This document shows, piece by piece, positions 37,256 to 46,012 of a stretch of 64,000 bases of DNA. The DNA is from Oceaniferula flava (GTDB taxonomy: Bacteria; Verrucomicrobiota; Verrucomicrobiia; Verrucomicrobiales; Akkermansiaceae). Both the position numbers and the translations under genes were made by a program. Below the pieces are notes generated by a model, which was given only the letters and a program-made list of their open reading frames with translations, was not told where the DNA came from and did not search any database. Position 1 is the stretch's first letter. Every line of letters begins with the position of its first letter. The stretch spans positions 151,459-215,458 of the forward strand of contig NZ_JAFBGL010000008.1 in the NCBI RefSeq assembly GCF_016811075.1, in the 5' to 3' direction.

Positions 37256-39871
37256 TTACTCGTCGGGATCTGACGACTCCTCTTCCTCGTCGAGTTCGAA
37301 GGGATCCAGAAATTCATCGTCGATGCTGGAAGTCAGCAGCTTCACTTTCTTGGCAATAACGACCCGGAAGCCGTAGAGGTTGCTGATTTTACTCGGTCTC
37401 ACGGTATTGCGCTGGGTCACGTAGAGATCTTTCTGTTTGTAGCTGTTCCAGCCACCGCCACGGAGCACACCGTATTTGCCCTTACCATCGTAATCATCGG
37501 AGACCCACTCGTGGGCATTGCCAGCGAGATCGTAGATACCCAGCTCGTTCGGCGGGAAGGAGCCCACCGGAGATGTTTTTTCAAAACCATCATCGTAGGA
37601 CAGCAAGGTGCGGTCACGGCTGACGTTCGCGGCTTGCGCAGCCGTTTTATCGGCGAGGTTGCCCACCTTCTCATCAGCCGTCTCCGGTGGCCAGGCAGTG
37701 CCCCAGGGGAAAATCCGCTCCGGACGAAACTCACGCTCCGCTGGTAGTTGATCCGGCTTTTCCTCCAGCCCCACGAGATGACTCCACTCCGCATCGGTGA
37801 GGAGTCGGTATTCTTCACCGGTCGAGATTCGCTCCTCCTTGCGCTCACGTTCGGTCAGCCATTTACAGAATGCTATGGCATCATCACGGGAGACTTGTAA
37901 AACAGGATGCATCGGCCCTTGCTGGAAACCTGCTGCCGGAGGACGCTTGGCTTTGGTTTCGTTCAAATAGATTTGGTAATCGGCGATCCGGGTTTCCCAG
38001 ATCGACACCAGTAAATCTTCACCGACAGGCACAAATTTCATTCCCAGACTGTTAGTCCACTCATGGCCGAAGACGATGCTGTTATTGCGCTGCATATTGA
38101 CCACCACCTTTTGGTTGCCACCTTCCTTCAAGTTCATTTTCTTGGTCACCCTGCGGTAGCCCTCTAGACTTAAATTTAACTCGAGAGGTCCGGGTTTCAC
38201 ACGAACGCGCGAACGCGGGGTGATACCTCGGTATTCTCCGTCGATCTGTAGAATCGCGCCCTCCGGTTCGGTGTGGATTTCCAGGTGGGCAAAGGGGATA
38301 TTTTTCACCAGACATTGGAACGGACGAAGCCCTTCGTTTTTCAACTTCTCCGTCATCGCCGGGGAGCTGAAGCTTTTACTCACTAAGGGCGAGATGTATT
38401 GCACCTCGTTGAGATAGCCTTCGGTCGAGGCTTTTTCGCTCTGCCAACGGCAGTAGGCTTCGGCAGCCTCAGGTTTGACCACCACCACCCGGCGCTTCAC
38501 ACCGCTCTCGCTGTGTTCGATTGTCTGAGAGCGGTATTTTTTTTTGGTATCCTGTTCGAAACGACGCCATTGATAAGCCCTAACAAATCCCGTGCTGATG
38601 TGGTATCCGTCCATCGGCTGGTAGTGGATACCCATATTGTCCACCCACTCCTGGCCCTCCACCGGAGGGGAGTAAATTGACATCACGTGCTCGACGATTT
38701 TTGTCTCTCCAGCCTCCACGGTGCCTTCTTTCCGCTCGGTCCGATAACCTTCAAGACGGAATTCAAACTCATAGCGCTGGCCAGCCACCATGCGGATGTT
38801 CTTCAGCGGGGTGATATCGAGAAAGTTGCCCTCGCTATCGTAGACCTCAGCGCCTTCCGGATCGCTGATGACTTTGACAAATCCGTATTCGATCTTCTTC
38901 TCAACCGGGTCTTCAACCACAACATCAGGCACCGGATTCAGCCACGGCAGCTGAGCTCGGAAAATCCATGCGAGTAAAGCCAGACAGGCAAGAGCTGGGA
39001 TGACGGTGAACATGACGCCGCTTCGCCGCCGTCGCACGCGTTTCCCCCTCTGAAGTCGACGCAATGAAAGCGCCAGTGCGGCTGCGGTCTTAATCGTGCG
39101 CTTTGAGACTCGGGGTTCACAGATATCGCAGATAATTTGATTCAGCGTCAGCCAGCGTTTGCGATTGGCCGATTCCGGAAGTTCGTCCGGAAGTTCAGGA
39201 AACTGGAGCCGGTCCTTGCCGGTGGCCATTTCATACATCACCTTGCCCAGACCGTAGACATCCGCCTGCGCAGACCCAGGTCCTTCCGGAGGCACAAAGC
39301 CCTCGGTGCCGACAAAGGTCCTTTGCCCACGTGCGGCGACCAGACCGATATCGGCCAGCTTCGCCTTGCCATCCACAAAGATGATATTCGATGGCTTGAT
39401 GTCTCGGTGAGCCAGCCCCTTTTCATGCAAATGCTGCAGGGCTTCGGCCAGGGAAAGACCGACTTCGATGACAAAGTCAGGGTCGAGCGGTTTTCCGTCC
39501 GCCTTTTTCATATCCGTGCGCAAATTGCGCGGCGAATACTCGACGGCATTGATGTCACTGCCGGTGCGAATATCATCGCCCAGCTCCATCACATAGTAAT
39601 AAAAGCCCCCTTCCTGATTGCTACGACCAACATGCAGGATGTTCACCAGGCCGGCGTGATCGCGCGACATGGGTTCATATTTGAGGATCCCCTCGAACTC
39701 GCGCTCGAATCCGCGTTCGTCCTCGAAGTCCTCTCGCCGGACCACCTTGACGGCACGCATCGCCCCGGTGACGCCTCGCGCCAGCCACACCTCGCCGTAG
39801 GAGCCACCGCCAATCTTGCGCAGCACCTCGTGATCCGGGATCACCGGCTCTGGACTCACTCTACCCCGCAT
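37256..39871 (-). CDS. Ser/Thr protein kinase with PEGA repeats and SUMF1-like sensor domain
   Basis: 871 residues. The kinase domain (~10-270) has the G-loop IGGGSYGEVW, catalytic HRDIKPSN and DIG in place of DFG (LADIGLVA). A transmembrane helix (~290-310, FTVIPALACLALLAWIF) leads to an extracytoplasmic part with two PEGA repeats (SDPEGAEVYD; TEPEGAILQIDGEYRGITP) and a C-terminal formylglycine-generating-enzyme-like (SUMF1) fold (NSLGMKFVPVG, RLLTDAEW, YDLAGNAHEWVSD, VLRGGGWNS, GFRVV). The Cys pair used by true sulfatase-maturing FGE is not seen near its end (RNTVRPSKISNLYGFR), so it is likely a ligand-binding variant. It overlaps the upstream sigma gene by 11 bp. Confidence 0.9.
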   Translation of the reverse strand: MRGRVSPEPVIPDHEVLRKIGGGSYGEVWLARGVTGAMRAVKVVRREDFEDERGFEREFEGILKYEPMSRDHAGLVNILHVGRSNQEGGFYYYVMELGDDIRTGSDINAVEYSPRNLRTDMKKADGKPLDPDFVIEVGLSLAEALQHLHEKGLAHRDIKPSNIIFVDGKAKLADIGLVAARGQRTFVGTEGFVPPEGPGSAQADVYGLGKVMYEMATGKDRLQFPELPDELPESANRKRWLTLNQIICDICEPRVSKRTIKTAAALALSLRRLQRGKRVRRRRSGVMFTVIPALACLALLAWIFRAQLPWLNPVPDVVVEDPVEKKIEYGFVKVISDPEGAEVYDSEGNFLDITPLKNIRMVAGQRYEFEFRLEGYRTERKEGTVEAGETKIVEHVMSIYSPPVEGQEWVDNMGIHYQPMDGYHISTGFVRAYQWRRFEQDTKKKYRSQTIEHSESGVKRRVVVVKPEAAEAYCRWQSEKASTEGYLNEVQYISPLVSKSFSSPAMTEKLKNEGLRPFQCLVKNIPFAHLEIHTEPEGAILQIDGEYRGITPRSRVRVKPGPLELNLSLEGYRRVTKKMNLKEGGNQKVVVNMQRNNSIVFGHEWTNSLGMKFVPVGEDLLVSIWETRIADYQIYLNETKAKRPPAAGFQQGPMHPVLQVSRDDAIAFCKWLTERERKEERISTGEEYRLLTDAEWSHLVGLEEKPDQLPAEREFRPERIFPWGTAWPPETADEKVGNLADKTAAQAANVSRDRTLLSYDDGFEKTSPVGSFPPNELGIYDLAGNAHEWVSDDYDGKGKYGVLRGGGWNSYKQKDLYVTQRNTVRPSKISNLYGFRVVIAKKVKLLTSSIDDEFLDPFELDEEEESSDPDE

Positions 39872-40529
39872 CTTCGTTCAACTTCGCCAGTTCCTTTTTA
39901 AGGATTTTACCGACTCGATGCTTCGCTAAATAAACCTGCGACATGCTAACACCGAGATGGTCTTGCACCTTACCGGCGTCCCACTCGCGAATCACGTAGC
40001 AATCAAAAATCTGATACTGCTTCGGAGAAACCTGGGCCTTCACCTTGGCCAGTGCCGCATCGGCGAGGTTTTTCTTCCACTCCACATCCCAGAGCCGCTC
40101 GAGCGTGCCACTTTGAGGATCCTCCAGTTGATCGATGATCGAAGTCTTGCGACCGTCATCATCCCACTCGCTGACACTCATCGCAGTGTCTTTTTTGCGT
40201 TTGCGGAACTGATCGTTGATCCGCCAGCGCGTCATGTTCATCAGCCAAGATTTGAACGACCCCTTCTCCGGATCATACATGTTCTTCTTACTTTGCTTGG
40301 CAATCGAGAGAATGGTCTCTTGGACAACGTCAAACGCTTCGTCCGACCGCAGCCCAGCCTTCAAGCCCACTGCATAAATCAGCTTCCAGTAAGTTTTGTA
40401 AAATTCGTCCCAGGTGCGCTGGTCCTCCCAATTATCCAATCTGGCAATCAAGCTCTTCCTGGTGTGCGCGTAGGCCGCCTCCAGGTTTTTTGCATCCTTG
40501 TCTGCCACTTCCTCTGCTTTGTCTGCCAT
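39861..40529 (-). CDS. ECF-type RNA polymerase sigma factor
   Basis: 222 residues from the ATG at 40529 (MADKAEE); the frame is open ten codons upstream. Sigma region 2 is visible (DEAFDVVQETILSIAK, GSFKSWLMNMTRWRINDQFRKRKK) and region 4 at the end (QYQIFDCYVIREWDAGKVQDHLGVSMSQVYLAKHRVGKIL). No anti-sigma gene adjoins it; instead its last codons overlap the membrane kinase gene by 11 bp. ECF factors paired with Ser/Thr kinases are a known arrangement in Planctomycetes and relatives, where phosphorylation is thought to replace the anti-sigma switch. Confidence 0.92.
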   Translation of the reverse strand: MADKAEEVADKDAKNLEAAYAHTRKSLIARLDNWEDQRTWDEFYKTYWKLIYAVGLKAGLRSDEAFDVVQETILSIAKQSKKNMYDPEKGSFKSWLMNMTRWRINDQFRKRKKDTAMSVSEWDDDGRKTSIIDQLEDPQSGTLERLWDVEWKKNLADAALAKVKAQVSPKQYQIFDCYVIREWDAGKVQDHLGVSMSQVYLAKHRVGKILKKELAKLNEDAG

Positions 40530-40795
40530 TGTGATTATTCTATACCATAGGTTTTCCAACCTTCCATCAGCAAATACCTCCAGTTCTGCACCAAGCTTAC
40601 ATTTTTCCGATAATCAGGAAATACGAAGCAGATGAAAAGCCATTTACAAAAACCCTCAAAGCAGAGTATTCTGCTACTTAACATTTCAATAAAAACATGA
40701 ATAAACTATTTTATTTGTAATTTATGAAAATGTAGTCTGTTCTCCCCGACAGCAACCCACGCTTCCCTATCCCCACCCTTATACCACTCAAAACT
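40530..40795. other. AT-rich divergent promoter region with hairpin
   Basis: 266 bp between the sigma-factor gene and the coiled-coil gene, noticeably richer in A+T than its surroundings. A short hairpin (40660-40675, AGCAGA-GTAT-TCTGCT) lies near the middle. It must contain promoters in both directions; no convincing -35/-10 pair could be fixed by eye. Confidence 0.45.
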
Positions 40796-41530
40796 ATGCA
40801 TTCAGGCGATCAAATTAACCCGGCCGAGCAGGTCGAGAGGATCCGCGAAATCCTCGTCGGCCGCGACATCGAGGTCTTGAATAAACGCATTGAAGACCTC
40901 GAGGCACAGGTCACCAAGCAATCGAACAACAACACGCGGGAACTTGCCGAGAAGATCCGAAAGACGGAGGAAAACGTCACCGCCTCCCAGAAAAATATCC
41001 AATCCATTACCGGACATATCCGCGAGCAACTGCTACGCGAGGCCAGCACTCGCAGTGAGCAAATTCGCGATTTGGCGAAAAAAATCGACAATTCCACCCA
41101 GCGCATGGAGCAGTCGTCCAAGGAGTTTCTCAGCTTCGAAAGCTCCCACAACCAAGACATCTCCAAGCAGATAGAAAGCTTGAGTTCGGAAATGGCGGCC
41201 CGCATCGATGCCCACTCACGCCAGATCATGGAGCACATGCACCGCGAAATCCAACAGTGGAAAAACCGCATGGACGGTCAGCTGTCCGCGCTCTCGGAAG
41301 AAAAGCTCGATCGCGACGAACTCACCACCCGTTTAGCACGGATTGCCAGCGCGGCCATGGGCGACGCCGTGCCACCAAGTCGCCCCCCAGCGAAAAGTGA
41401 ATCTACTCCAGGTATGGGAGGGACAATTGGCAGCTCTCTGGGCAGCAGCACCGCCCCGACGTCCGAGGACAAACCCAACCTCAGCAGCCTCGATGTCTTC
41501 GCCATGCCCACCGATGATTACACCACCTAG
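40796..41530 (+). CDS. Coiled-coil protein of unknown function (partner of 41599-43161)
   Basis: 244 residues, not a recognised family. Residues ~10-185 are heptad-rich and strongly charged, predicting a long coiled coil; the start reads VERIREILVGRDIEVLNKRIEDLE. From memory, this resembles the N-terminal segment (L-x-x-I/L-L-x-G-R-E-x-x-x-L) of certain proteobacterial and cyanobacterial OmpA-family proteins. The last ~55 residues are Ser/Pro/Gly-rich and disordered. No signal peptide or membrane segment. The next gene, 68 bp downstream, matches a later part of the same family, so the two may work together as a split version. Confidence 0.75.
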   Translation: MHSGDQINPAEQVERIREILVGRDIEVLNKRIEDLEAQVTKQSNNNTRELAEKIRKTEENVTASQKNIQSITGHIREQLLREASTRSEQIRDLAKKIDNSTQRMEQSSKEFLSFESSHNQDISKQIESLSSEMAARIDAHSRQIMEHMHREIQQWKNRMDGQLSALSEEKLDRDELTTRLARIASAAMGDAVPPSRPPAKSESTPGMGGTIGSSLGSSTAPTSEDKPNLSSLDVFAMPTDDYTT

Positions 41531-41598
41531 TGGCCCTGAAAGTATCGTAGCCCGCCCACTTTTCCCACCCACCCCTTTCTGCTTCGGCATCCCTCCCC

Positions 41599-43161
41599 GT
41601 GTCATTCGAGTCCATCACGCCCATCCCCAACGCATCCGATGATGCGCCAGCCCCGTCCGCCAGTCAGCCAGATCCGGCTAAGCAGCTGCAGGAATGGATC
41701 AGTCACGAAGACGCCGTGCTGCCATTCGCCGAAAAACCGGAACTGCCGTCGCTCCCAGCCGAGCCACAACCGAGCGCTAAGGCATCAAGCTCGAAGCCGG
41801 CCGAACTACCGGAACTTGCCTCGTTAGCCAGTCAGAAAGTGTTCAGCATGGACGGACTGGATGAGCTCTTGGCATCGGTCTACCCAGACAAAGCCGAGAA
41901 TATTACTCGGGAGAAACGCCCTGAACAAGCTAAGGCCGCTGCAACCATCAAGGAATCACTCGGAACCAGCCCAATCCCCAAGCAAGCACCGTCGGCCGAG
42001 GGAAAAACGCGACCGACACGCACGAAATTACCTTCCATGGAACTGCCTAGTGCGGAGACATCGGCAAAGGGCCAGACGCCACCGCCTCGTCAGAAATCGA
42101 AACTCGCCGCCATGCCCAGCAGCAGCACACCGAATGTTTCTATCCCATTGGTCCGCGATCAACTTTTCCCACCCGTGGATGCCACTCCGGAATCCCCCCA
42201 AGCAAGTTCTCCAGAGCCTGCGGAAAATATTCTCAGCATGCCAACACCAGAAGCGGCATCAGACAAGCAGCCTCGCCCCCAAGCTACCGCTCCAGTGCCA
42301 CAGATTCCAACCGAGGAAGAACAAGCACCTCCAATCTCTCAGGCTGAACAACCCAGCAATCGCATAGAGGAAATCACCGCCACTCAGCGCACGGATCCAG
42401 AAAATAATCCTTCAGCTCCTCCAATTCCTGCGGCAGAACCAGTAGCTCAACCCGAGAAACCTGCAGCCCAAGGAACGGTATCAGATCGCCCCGCTTATAC
42501 CGATGCCGATCTCACGGAAGCCCTGCGCCCGATCATCGATCACAGCGTCGACAAATTCCTCTACACCCCGAGCCACGGGATCCACACCTACCTGGAGCCC
42601 ATGCTTCGAAGCACCGTGCGCCGTGCGATCGCCGAGCAAATGGAAGATTCCAGCCCCTTCGAGAATGTCGCAGGCTGGGATAAACTGGCGTGGAAAATGC
42701 GAGCCCTCTTCAGCAGCCGAAGTTACGAGGACATCATCTTCGATCAGACCAAACGTTACCAAGTGGAAGAGGTCTTCCTGCTCCGCCGCCACACCCGCTC
42801 GATGGTTTCCTACGCGAGCAACGATCCGGCGAGACATTCCCATGCCGGCAAGGTGCAATCAACCGTGAAAAAGATCGCCTCCAAGTGCAGCGGCAGCCAG
42901 GCCCCCGGCGATGGCGAGAGCTGCATTAAGTGGGAAGAAAATCGCCATCTGATGATCCGCCGCGGACAACACTGCATCCTCACCGCCATCGTGCACGGCT
43001 CATCGAATGCCATTTTGCGCTCCGATCTCGACTACGCCCTGCGTCAGGCGGAAGAGCGTTTCGGCAAGGCTCTGGAGGAGGAAAACGATATTCATTTGCA
43101 AATCCTCCAACCACTCCTTGAAGGCTGCCTGCTAATCAAGGCGCCTGCCATCCCCAATTAA
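41599..43161 (+). CDS. Disordered-linker protein with LC7/roadblock-like C-terminal domain
   Basis: 520 residues from a GTG start. Residues 1-~295 are Pro/Ser/Ala/Glu-rich and probably disordered. The C-terminal ~225 residues are ordered: LTEALRPIIDHSVDKFLYT, LEPMLRSTVRRAIAEQM, KMRALFSSRSYEDIIFDQTKRYQVEEVFLLRRHTRSMV, IRRGQHCILTAIVHGSSNAILRSDLDYALRQAEERF. I recognise this order from the region preceding the peptidoglycan-binding domain of some OmpA-family proteins, where the tail looks like a roadblock/LC7 (longin-like) module. Here the OmpA domain is missing. Function unknown; a scaffold or small-GTPase-type regulator is possible. Confidence 0.65.
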   Translation: MSFESITPIPNASDDAPAPSASQPDPAKQLQEWISHEDAVLPFAEKPELPSLPAEPQPSAKASSSKPAELPELASLASQKVFSMDGLDELLASVYPDKAENITREKRPEQAKAAATIKESLGTSPIPKQAPSAEGKTRPTRTKLPSMELPSAETSAKGQTPPPRQKSKLAAMPSSSTPNVSIPLVRDQLFPPVDATPESPQASSPEPAENILSMPTPEAASDKQPRPQATAPVPQIPTEEEQAPPISQAEQPSNRIEEITATQRTDPENNPSAPPIPAAEPVAQPEKPAAQGTVSDRPAYTDADLTEALRPIIDHSVDKFLYTPSHGIHTYLEPMLRSTVRRAIAEQMEDSSPFENVAGWDKLAWKMRALFSSRSYEDIIFDQTKRYQVEEVFLLRRHTRSMVSYASNDPARHSHAGKVQSTVKKIASKCSGSQAPGDGESCIKWEENRHLMIRRGQHCILTAIVHGSSNAILRSDLDYALRQAEERFGKALEEENDIHLQILQPLLEGCLLIKAPAIPN

Positions 43162-43169
43162 GCACAGTG

Positions 43170-43205
43170 AATCCCCGCATTAACCTTTACACTACGGGGA
43201 TTTAC
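43170..43205 (+). terminator. Probable terminator after the coiled-coil/LC7-like pair
   Basis: AATCCCCG (43170-43177) pairs exactly with CGGGGATT (43195-43202), with a 17-nt loop and only a short T-run after it. It lies 8 bp past the stop of the second gene and 19 bp before the helicase ATG, so it could alternatively shape the helicase leader. Confidence 0.5.
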
Positions 43206-43220
43206 AACTAATTCCGCTGC

Positions 43221-44429
43221 ATGTCTTTTTCCGATCTCGGACTCTCCGAAGCCGTTCTCACCGCCATCACTGAATCTGGCTACGAGAACCCCACCCCTAT
43301 TCAAGCCCAAGCCATCCCCCTGATCCTCAAGGGCAAGGATGTCATTGGTGCATCTCAGACCGGAACCGGCAAGACCGCCGCCTTCGCGCTGCCATCTCTT
43401 TCCCAAATCAAACCCATCGGCAAACCTCAGATCCTGGTTCTCGAACCTACTCGTGAACTCGCCCACCAGGTCGCCGAACAGTTCGAGCACTACGGCAAAC
43501 ACACCGGCTGCAAAGTCGCCCTCCTCTACGGCGGCATGGGCTACGGCAAACAGGACGAGCAGATGGCCCAGGCGGACATCGTTGTTGCCACTCCCGGCCG
43601 ACTGGTCGATCACTTCTACCGCGCCACCATGCGTTTCGGTGAAGTGAAAATCCTGATCCTCGATGAAGTCGACCGCATGCTCGACATGGGATTCCTGCCA
43701 ATCGTTCGGAAAATTGTCAGCCTCTGCCCATGGAATACCGAGGACAGCTCACGCCAGACGCTCTTCTTCTCCGCCACCATGCCCCCGGCCATCCAAGGCT
43801 TTGCCCAATGGTGCCTGCACGAGCCTGAGTCAGTGGAAATCGCCCGCACCTCCGTGCCGGACACCGTGAACCACGCCTTCTACCCGGTCTCGATGGATCA
43901 GCGTGATGAACTTCTGCTGGCATTGTTAGAACGCACCGATTTCCAATCCGTAATGATCTTCACTCGCACCCGCAAGGAGGCAGACACCGTTACCGGGATG
44001 ATCAAAGGCACAGGCCACAAAGAAGTGGTCGCCATGCACTCGGACGTCAAACAATCGGATCGCCTCAAGGCTCTCGCCGGTTTCAAAGACGGCACCTATA
44101 ACATTCTCGTCGCCACCGACGTCGCGGCCCGCGGCATCGATATTTCCACCGTCACCCACGTCATCAACTACCGCGTGCCGGAAAACTCGGAGGACTACGT
44201 GCACCGCATCGGCCGGACAGGTCGTGCCGAAGCCGAAGGCGACGCCTTCACCATCCTCACCGCCGACGAACTCGACTTCGCCGCATCCGTGGAGAACTTC
44301 ATCGATAAGAAAATCGAACGCCGTAAGCTGGAAAACTTCGACTACGTTTACACTGCATTGTTAGACGATTCCCCGGCGAAGCCAGTGCGCAAAAAACGTC
44401 GCCCGGCACCACGCCGCCGCAGACGGTAA
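43221..44429 (+). CDS. DEAD-box RNA helicase (DEVD variant)
   Basis: 402-residue ATP-dependent RNA helicase, RhlE/SrmB-like in size. In order: Q-motif region (YENPTPIQAQAIP), motif I ASQTGTGKT, Ia PTRELA, II DEVD (Asp-Glu-Val-Asp in place of DEAD), III SAT, IV IFTRTRKEAD, V ATDVAARGIDI and VI HRIGRTGR. The C-terminal tail is Arg/Lys-rich (KPVRKKRRPAPRRRRR), typical of nonspecific RNA binding. The Ala-to-Val change in motif II keeps both acidic residues, so activity is expected. Confidence 0.95.
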   Translation: MSFSDLGLSEAVLTAITESGYENPTPIQAQAIPLILKGKDVIGASQTGTGKTAAFALPSLSQIKPIGKPQILVLEPTRELAHQVAEQFEHYGKHTGCKVALLYGGMGYGKQDEQMAQADIVVATPGRLVDHFYRATMRFGEVKILILDEVDRMLDMGFLPIVRKIVSLCPWNTEDSSRQTLFFSATMPPAIQGFAQWCLHEPESVEIARTSVPDTVNHAFYPVSMDQRDELLLALLERTDFQSVMIFTRTRKEADTVTGMIKGTGHKEVVAMHSDVKQSDRLKALAGFKDGTYNILVATDVAARGIDISTVTHVINYRVPENSEDYVHRIGRTGRAEAEGDAFTILTADELDFAASVENFIDKKIERRKLENFDYVYTALLDDSPAKPVRKKRRPAPRRRRR

Positions 44430-44508
44430 CATGGACGGGCTTTCCAAGCTCTTCACCAACTCCCCCCAAGAGGTTTTACACCTCCGCTAGGTTCCACTCA
44501 CTGAGGAA

Positions 44509-45012
44509 ATGAGAGTCATCGCCATCGACCCTGCTATCCGGAACACCGGCTATGCAGTGTTAGAGGGCGATCACCAGAAGCAGCAGGTGCTGGACTTCGG
44601 CGTGATTCAAATCCCCGCTAAAGTTCCGCAATCTGCCGCCCTCGCTGCGATTCACGGCGGCATTGCCAATCTGATCACAAAGTGGCAACCGGATGAGACT
44701 GCCGTGGAAGGCATCATCTACGTCCAGTCTCACAAAACGGCCATCACCATGGGCGCCGCGCGCGCCGCTACCTTGATTGCCGCAGCCGAGACCGGTCTGA
44801 AGATTTACGAATACGCACCGCGCAAGGTCAAACAAGTCGTCACCGGTAACGGTTCGGCCGATAAACAACAGGTCGCCTTCATGATCCGCGCCCTGTTAGG
44901 CCTGGCAGAAACGCCACCACACGATGCGGCCGATGCCTTAGCGATCGGCATCGCCCATCTCACCGCCTCCGACCCCCTCAAAGCCGCTATTTTGAAACGT
45001 CAGCAGGTATAG
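44509..45012 (+). CDS. ruvC: Crossover junction endodeoxyribonuclease RuvC
   Basis: 167-residue Holliday-junction resolvase. The four catalytic acids are visible: D7 (IAIDPAIRNTGY), the Glu in AVEGIIY (~67) and the pair in HDAADALAIG (~138/141). Length is normal. Unlike most genes here it has a plausible ribosome-binding site (GAGGAA directly before the ATG). ruvA and ruvB are not nearby. Its 3' end overlaps the convergent methyltransferase gene by 26 bp. Confidence 0.93.
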   Translation: MRVIAIDPAIRNTGYAVLEGDHQKQQVLDFGVIQIPAKVPQSAALAAIHGGIANLITKWQPDETAVEGIIYVQSHKTAITMGAARAATLIAAAETGLKIYEYAPRKVKQVVTGNGSADKQQVAFMIRALLGLAETPPHDAADALAIGIAHLTASDPLKAAILKRQQV

Positions 45013-45715
45013 TTCCGCTAGTGGAAAACAGCGAAACACCTAACAGAGAGTCGGCAGGCAACATCTTCAGGGAGACATCGTCACTGCCCTTAGCAAAAGC
45101 CTGCCATGTTTTGCGGCGGCAGTCTCCTGCTCCTACACAATTCAACAGCCATGCTCTAAAGTTGAGCTGCTCGGCGTAAAGATCGAACATGGAAACTCTG
45201 GTGCCTGGCTTGAGCGCTTGGAATAATTTCACGAGAAAACCCTGCCACTGAGACATGCAGTTCAATCCCATGGAAATCAACAGCCCGTCTGGTCGAATTG
45301 AGTGGATCAGGCTGCACAGTTTTTGAACATCCATGGGGTTGGAGAAATTCGCCTGCACAAATTGGATTTGATCGTCGGAGAAGGCCAATTCCCCACCTCT
45401 CTTGCGTGCACGCTTCAACATTCCGGCCGAGCCATCCACGGCATAGATCACGCCCGTCTCGCCGATGCGTTCTTTGATCGGGGCAAAGTCGAGTCCCGTG
45501 CCACAGAATAAGACCATGACACGCGTGCCGGGGGTCAGATGCAATCCGTCAATCGCCAGATGCCGTGCTTCGCGATAGAAATAATCCTGCGCAATGCCCC
45601 AGTCATAAATCGGAGCCAGTTGGTTGTAGCGAAGCGTTGCCGACATAGGGAAAGGAACTGGCTCACTGTGTTCAAAATACATCAGCAGATCAAGACCATG
45701 TTTCCGCTCAGCCAC
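44987..45715 (-). CDS. Class I SAM-dependent methyltransferase
   Basis: 242 residues resembling the UbiE/COQ5-type superfamily: RYNQLAPIYDWG near residue 30, motif I as VMVLFCGTGLDF, motif II acid in YAVDGSAGMLKRA, and post-motif VQANFSNP. The substrate is unknown; an LPxYD-like beginning is common in quinone or lipid methyltransferases. Downstream of motif II the sequence is less conserved. The 3' end overlaps ruvC tail-to-tail. Nothing adjacent indicates its pathway. Confidence 0.8.
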   Translation of the reverse strand: MAERKHGLDLLMYFEHSEPVPFPMSATLRYNQLAPIYDWGIAQDYFYREARHLAIDGLHLTPGTRVMVLFCGTGLDFAPIKERIGETGVIYAVDGSAGMLKRARKRGGELAFSDDQIQFVQANFSNPMDVQKLCSLIHSIRPDGLLISMGLNCMSQWQGFLVKLFQALKPGTRVSMFDLYAEQLNFRAWLLNCVGAGDCRRKTWQAFAKGSDDVSLKMLPADSLLGVSLFSTSGTIPADVSK

Positions 45716-46012
45716 CGTCGAAAATCCAGCTCAGCCAACAAAAATTGGGGTAGGTGTCAGCTAGCCGATGACTAATCCCATCGACATCCCACCGCATCGC
45801 CGTAGAATAAAAAGCATCTGTCGCTTTCAAAGTTTTCACCATGAATGCGCCGGAAATCCGCAGCACCCAGCCACCCTAACAACTTAGCTTTCAGACACCA
45901 CCCAAACTCTCCAGCAGCTGGCAGAATGACGACCTTGTTCTCAGCCGAGTGCCAACATGTTCATCCAGGTCCGTGGGATATCGTGAAAAAAAGCAAAGCC
46001 TGATCACTCTCA
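45716..46012. other. Intergenic region before the acyltransferase
   Basis: 297 bp with stops in all frames that I checked and no RNA gene or clear hairpin. It presumably holds divergent promoters for the methyltransferase and the acyltransferase. It contains one copy of the CTAACA word discussed in the findings (45876). Confidence 0.4.

Noticed and set aside
37256..39871. Sulfatase maturase (FGE)
   Set aside because: The SUMF1-like domain lacks the Cys pair near its C-terminus and is joined to a kinase.
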